Below, piece by piece: positions 4,746 through 7,674 of a stretch of 7,674 nt of DNA (position 1 is the first letter of the stretch; every line of letters starts with the position of its first letter). Source of the DNA: Cyclobacteriaceae bacterium. Its GTDB lineage: Bacteria; Bacteroidota; Bacteroidia; Cytophagales; Cyclobacteriaceae. The position numbers were made by a program, and so were the translations under genes. The DNA lies in NCBI GenBank assembly GCA_025363495.1, contig JANYDR010000451.1, forward strand, positions 1-7,674. The letters run 5' to 3'. Below the pieces are notes generated by a model. It saw only the letters and a list, made by a program, of their open reading frames with translations. It did not search any database and had not been told where the DNA came from.

Positions 4746-6575
4746 ATGAGATCTCTTTTCTTATTTTTTCTTTCAATCATCCTTTTCGCCAGCTGTAGTT
4801 CAAAGAAATCCATAGAGACGAAAGCGCCGATCAAGCTGATAGATAGTCTTTTTGCAGACTATTACACATTCAAAAAACATATCAACCCGCTCGAAGCTAC
4901 AAAGGCAGGTTTTAATGAATACAATGCGCAGGTTGCTAATTATGTTTCAGCTCCCTATCAGCAGGACCTGATCGAAAAATATACCATGTTTCTAAATGAG
5001 CTTGCGAAATATGATTCTACGATGGTCACGCCCTCACAACAATTGAGCATGGGTGTGATGGAATGGGACTGTAAGATAAAAATGGAAGGATTAAAGAATA
5101 AGATTGTCGTCATCGCATCGCCGATGTTTGACATGCCTACTTTTGAGCTGTTTCCTTTACTGCAGATCCAGTCATTGAACTTATATATGTCCCAACTGGC
5201 AGGAGGGAAGAGCCTGCAACCATTTAGAACTGTACAGGATTATGAAAACTGGCTGAAGCGTATCGATGCTTATCTGCCTTTTTTGGATACCTGCATTGTT
5301 AAAATGAAAACTGGTATTTCAAAAGGAGTGGTATTGCCTAAAGTGATCATCAAAAGAATGATTCCACAAGTGGAAGTGTTTGTAAAAACCGCTATCCCCC
5401 AGCATCTATTTTATGCACCCATCACGATGATGCCAGCAGATTTTTCAGCGGAAGATAAAAGCCGGCTTACCAATGCGTATACTGAAATGATCAACAACAA
5501 GCTTATTCCTAAGTACAAAGAGCTTGAGGATTTTTTGGTCAATACTTATTTACCTGCTGGAAGAGAAACAGTTGGTCTTAGTGTGTTGCCCGGCGGTGCG
5601 GAGACGTTTCAGTATCTCATTAAGTATCACACCACCACAAACATGACTGCTGCAGAAATTCATGAGCTTGGAAAGAGCGAAGTCGCGCGCATTCTTGGCG
5701 AAATGGAAAAAGTAAAAGCGTCCATTGGATTTAAGGGTGATCTCAAGGCGTTTTTCGAAAACGTGCGTACTGATAAAAAGCAAATGCCGTACACAAAACC
5801 AGAACAAGTTATTGCCGGCTTCAATGCTATACATGAAAGAATAAACGTAAAGTTGAATGATGTTTTTGATTTAAAGCCAAAAGGAGGCTTTGAGGTCCGT
5901 CGCACAGAAGCATTCCGCGAGGCATCTGCCAGCGCCGAGTTTCTTCCAGGAAATAAGGATGGCTCTCGTCCTGGAGTATTTTATGTTCCTATTCCGGATG
6001 TGAAGTCTTACAACAAGTTTACGGATGAGGCATTGTTCCTGCATGAAGCAATTCCAGGACATTACTATCAACTCACGCTGCAACAGGAAAATGATGAGCT
6101 CCCGGAGTTTCTTCATCCGGAAAGCATCTCTGTGTTTGTAGAAGGTTGGGGATTGTATGCGGAGTCATTGGGAAAGGAACTTGGTCTTTATGAAGATCCG
6201 TATCAATATTTTGGAATGCTCAGCATGGAGATGCATCGGGCGATCCGCCTGGTTCTCGAAACCGGTATTCACACGATGGGATGGACCCGCGAACAGGCTA
6301 TTCAGTATTCATTGGCGAATGAGGCGGAGTCCGAGGATAAAATAATTGTAGAAGTCGAGAGGTACATCGCAACACCAGGTGCAGCATTGTGTTATAAAGT
6401 AGGGCAGATTAAAATCAGGGAGTTACGGACGAAAGCAGAGAAAGAGTTAGGAGATAAGTTTTCAGTTAAAGAATTCCATAATCAGGTGCTAAATTCGGGC
6501 AGCTTACCATTGGTATTACTTGAAAAGAAAATTAACGGGTGGATTCAAAGTGAAAAATTAAAAATTAATAATTAA
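4746..6575 (+). CDS. DUF885 family lipoprotein, putative metallopeptidase
   Basis: The 609-residue protein belongs to the DUF885 family, which is full length here. It starts with a lipoprotein signal peptide: MRS, a hydrophobic stretch, then LFASC with the lipid-modified cysteine at C17. The residues after the cysteine (SSKKS) are basic rather than acidic, so surface export by the Bacteroidota acidic signal is not indicated and a periplasm-facing anchor is more likely. Catalytic-looking motifs are H433-E-A-I-P-G-H439 (an HExxxGH-like zinc site, LHEAIPGHYYQ), E466-G-W-G-L-Y-A-E in the position of a third ligand, and R539-YIATPGAALCYKVGQ at 539-554, the family's conserved C-terminal block. DUF885 proteins are thought to be metal-dependent peptidases; the substrate is unknown. 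The ATG at 4746 has an in-frame TAA five codons upstream. The last codons (EKLKINN) lie within an AT-rich heptamer repeat. It converges on the DUF1232 gene. Confidence 0.93.
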   Translation: MRSLFLFFLSIILFASCSSKKSIETKAPIKLIDSLFADYYTFKKHINPLEATKAGFNEYNAQVANYVSAPYQQDLIEKYTMFLNELAKYDSTMVTPSQQLSMGVMEWDCKIKMEGLKNKIVVIASPMFDMPTFELFPLLQIQSLNLYMSQLAGGKSLQPFRTVQDYENWLKRIDAYLPFLDTCIVKMKTGISKGVVLPKVIIKRMIPQVEVFVKTAIPQHLFYAPITMMPADFSAEDKSRLTNAYTEMINNKLIPKYKELEDFLVNTYLPAGRETVGLSVLPGGAETFQYLIKYHTTTNMTAAEIHELGKSEVARILGEMEKVKASIGFKGDLKAFFENVRTDKKQMPYTKPEQVIAGFNAIHERINVKLNDVFDLKPKGGFEVRRTEAFREASASAEFLPGNKDGSRPGVFYVPIPDVKSYNKFTDEALFLHEAIPGHYYQLTLQQENDELPEFLHPESISVFVEGWGLYAESLGKELGLYEDPYQYFGMLSMEMHRAIRLVLETGIHTMGWTREQAIQYSLANEAESEDKIIVEVERYIATPGAALCYKVGQIKIRELRTKAEKELGDKFSVKEFHNQVLNSGSLPLVLLEKKINGWIQSEKLKINN

Positions 6576-6580
6576 AAAAT
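6553..6580. repeat. AT-rich heptamer repeat overlapping the DUF885 stop
   Basis: AAAAATT, AAAAATT, AATAATT and AAAAAAT form four near-identical heptamers across the end of the DUF885 gene, encoding its final KLKINN and the TAA stop. The same period occurs at 4009-4029. The tract appears to have been added to or expanded at the gene's 3' end. No stable terminator hairpin is evident. Confidence 0.5.
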
Positions 6581-6615
6581 GGATATAGCTTCCTGAAATT
6601 GATACGTATCAGCTT

Positions 6616-6656
6616 ATTCTTAATTCTTAATTCTTCATCATAATTCTTAATTATGA
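6616..6656. repeat. ATTCTTA heptamer repeat at the 3' end of the DUF1232 gene
   Basis: ATTCTTA, ATTCTTA and ATTCTTC, then a six-base break, then ATTCTTA and ATTATGA, fill the convergent gap and cover the stop codon of the DUF1232 gene. A 19-nt dyad with 8-bp arms (TCATAATT / AATTATGA, 6638-6656) lies at the same spot. It is too AT-rich to call a terminator with confidence, but it is the only dyad between the two convergent genes. Confidence 0.45.
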
Positions 6657-7036
6657 GAAGTCTCCCACATTACAAACTTATTCACCTCTTCTTTAACGGA
6701 GCTATAAACCCATGTGAGAACCGCAAGATCGTCGACAAGACCAATTCCTATAATTGCATCGGGTACGAGATCGATGGGATTTAAAAAATATACCAAAGCG
6801 GCTATTACTTTAAGTAAAGTTTTGAAAGGGACTTCCCTGTAATGTCCGCGTGCGTAAGATGCAACGAGCCGGCCAAGTGTTTGAAGTCGCTCTTTGATTC
6901 CGGCAACGGAAATCTGATCACGGTCCATGTGATATAACCGATGAAGCAATTGTGCTACCAGTTGTAGCATTTTGCCGGGTTTACCTGCGAGACGCATTGC
7001 CTGAGTAAGGGCGATTTTGTAGAAATGATTTCTCAT
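6647..7036 (-). CDS. YkvA/DUF1232 family small membrane protein
   Basis: The 129-residue protein contains the DUF1232 (YkvA) signature: a hydrophobic helix LLKVIAALVYFLNPIDLVPD (74-93) followed by a glycine-rich turn and GLVDDLAVLTWV (99-110), with the conserved NPIDLVPD at 86-93 and the acidic pair D102-D103. The first 70 residues are basic and helical with no signal peptide. Family members are small proteins of unknown biochemical role, commonly with one or two membrane-associated helices. The ATG at 7036 is divergent from the E1 dehydrogenase gene, with 88 bp between starts. The 3' end converges on the DUF885 gene and overlaps an AT-rich heptamer repeat. No functional link to either neighbour can be seen. 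Confidence 0.88.
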   Translation of the reverse strand: MRNHFYKIALTQAMRLAGKPGKMLQLVAQLLHRLYHMDRDQISVAGIKERLQTLGRLVASYARGHYREVPFKTLLKVIAALVYFLNPIDLVPDAIIGIGLVDDLAVLTWVYSSVKEEVNKFVMWETSHN

Positions 7037-7097
7037 CCTGTGTGAACAATAAAATTAACGGAAATGGTTCGATAAAAATCCGATTCGTGGAAATATC

Positions 7098-7105
7098 TAT
7101 ATTTG
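7098..7105 (+). promoter_or_regulatory. Candidate Bacteroidota -7 promoter box for the E1 gene
   Basis: TATATTTG exactly fits the Bacteroidota -7 consensus TAnnTTTG and ends 19 bp before the ATG of the E1 dehydrogenase gene, which would give a short leader. No convincing TTG-type -33 element lies about 19-21 bp further upstream, so the assignment rests on the -7 box and its position alone. Confidence 0.4.
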
Positions 7106-7124
7106 ATCCTGTTTCAGCCGATAG

Positions 7125-7674
7125 ATGACCTCATCCACCAGTACTCCCATAAAAGAGAAGAGCAGGGTTGATTTAAAAATACTCCTTCGTGCCTACGAAC
7201 TTATGTGTACTGCCAAACGCATGGCGGAAACATACGAAGAGAACAAAGAAGTTTGCAGCAAATATGTTCACAGCACCTCACCCGGGCATGAAGCTATTCA
7301 GTTAGCCGCGGGACTTCAGCTTAGGCCATACGATTACGCATCACCATATTATCGTGATGAATCAATGTTATTGAGTATTGGTTTAGAGCCCTATGAATTG
7401 ATGCTACAACTCATGGCAAAGCGCGATGATCCCTTTTCCGGTGGACGCTCTTATTATGGACATCCTTCAGTGAAGCGGGAAGGTTTCCCGACTATTCCAC
7501 ATCAGAGTTCGGCGACGGGAATGCAGGCAATCCCGGCAACGGGTATGGCACATGGTATCGCATATCTCGAATCTCAGAATTTATTGAAGGGAAAAAATAA
7601 ACCGGTCGTCTTGTGTTCTTTAGGTGATGGCTCGGTGACTGAAGGTGAAGTTGCAGAAGCATTTCAGATGGCTG
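7125..7674 (+). CDS. 2-oxoacid dehydrogenase E1 component, alpha-type N-terminal part (runs off the window)
   Basis: The open frame from ATG 7125 to the right edge encodes 183 residues of a thiamine-diphosphate-dependent 2-oxoacid dehydrogenase E1 (alpha) domain. Recognisable segments are the opening helix LLRAYELMCTAKRMAE (20-35), SPGHEAIQLAAG (52-63), the cofactor-pocket YYRDES (75-80), DPFSGGRSYYGHPS (102-115), IPHQSSATGMQAIPATGMAHG (in pieces, 124-144), and G167-D-G169-SVTEGEVAEAF, the start of the GDG...N thiamine diphosphate/magnesium motif. E1 decarboxylates a 2-oxoacid and passes the acyl group to the E2 lipoyl domain. Substrate (branched-chain oxoacid or pyruvate) is not settled by this fragment. 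Many Bacteroidota encode E1 alpha and beta fused in one chain, so the gene may continue for about 500 residues. The start is firm: TAG directly precedes the ATG in frame. Confidence 0.92.
   Translation, partial: MTSSTSTPIKEKSRVDLKILLRAYELMCTAKRMAETYEENKEVCSKYVHSTSPGHEAIQLAAGLQLRPYDYASPYYRDESMLLSIGLEPYELMLQLMAKRDDPFSGGRSYYGHPSVKREGFPTIPHQSSATGMQAIPATGMAHGIAYLESQNLLKGKNKPVVLCSLGDGSVTEGEVAEAFQMA

Noticed and set aside
4610..4798. Small plus-strand ORF of 62 codons after ORF6N gene 2
   Set aside because: It overlaps the start of the DUF885 gene in another frame and shows only compositional bias of a T-rich spacer.

Overview
The window looks like chromosome of a Bacteroidota bacterium, probably from the Cytophagales/Chitinophagales side; this is judged from protein style, not from a search. 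The clues are a Bacteroidota-type DinB, a DUF885 lipoprotein with a short signal peptide, weak or absent Shine-Dalgarno sequences, a TAnnTTTG-type -7 box before the last gene, and AT-rich heptamer repeats at gene ends. No tRNA, rRNA, CRISPR array or transposase was seen.

Layout. (1) Positions 128-2535, minus strand, hold a translesion-synthesis cassette read right to left: a Y-family polymerase (dinB), a 2'-5' RNA ligase-like 2H phosphoesterase, and a DnaE-type polymerase that stops after 167 codons inside its PHP domain. A perfect 16-bp palindrome and a second dyad with the same half-sites lie just upstream of the GTG start of dinB and look like operators. No LexA-like regulator gene lies next to dinB inside the window. 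(2) Positions 2691-4613 hold two diverged ORF6N-domain genes on the plus strand. They bracket a minus-strand gene for a polytopic membrane protein that resembles a K+ channel but lacks the selectivity-filter signature. (3) Positions 4746-7674 look like ordinary chromosome: a DUF885 lipoprotein with metallopeptidase-like motifs, a YkvA-type DUF1232 protein, and the 5' part of a thiamine-diphosphate-dependent 2-oxoacid dehydrogenase E1 gene that runs off the right edge.

The most striking signal is inside the two ORF6N genes. At the same codons each carries a perfect inverted repeat (13-bp arms in one, 17-bp arms in the other) around a one-base centre. They share the core AGGTCACAA-N-TTGTGACCT. 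Outside the core the arms differ between the genes, but each change is matched on the opposite arm, so symmetry is kept while sequence changes. This suggests a constraint or mutational process acting on the DNA or RNA in addition to the protein. The two genes also share a 16/17-base element upstream of their starts.

How the genes work together: the dinB cassette is plausibly a damage-inducible mutagenesis operon that has lost its replicative partner. The ORF6N genes may be self-recognising DNA-binding proteins of phage or mobile origin. The remaining genes have no evident functional link to each other.
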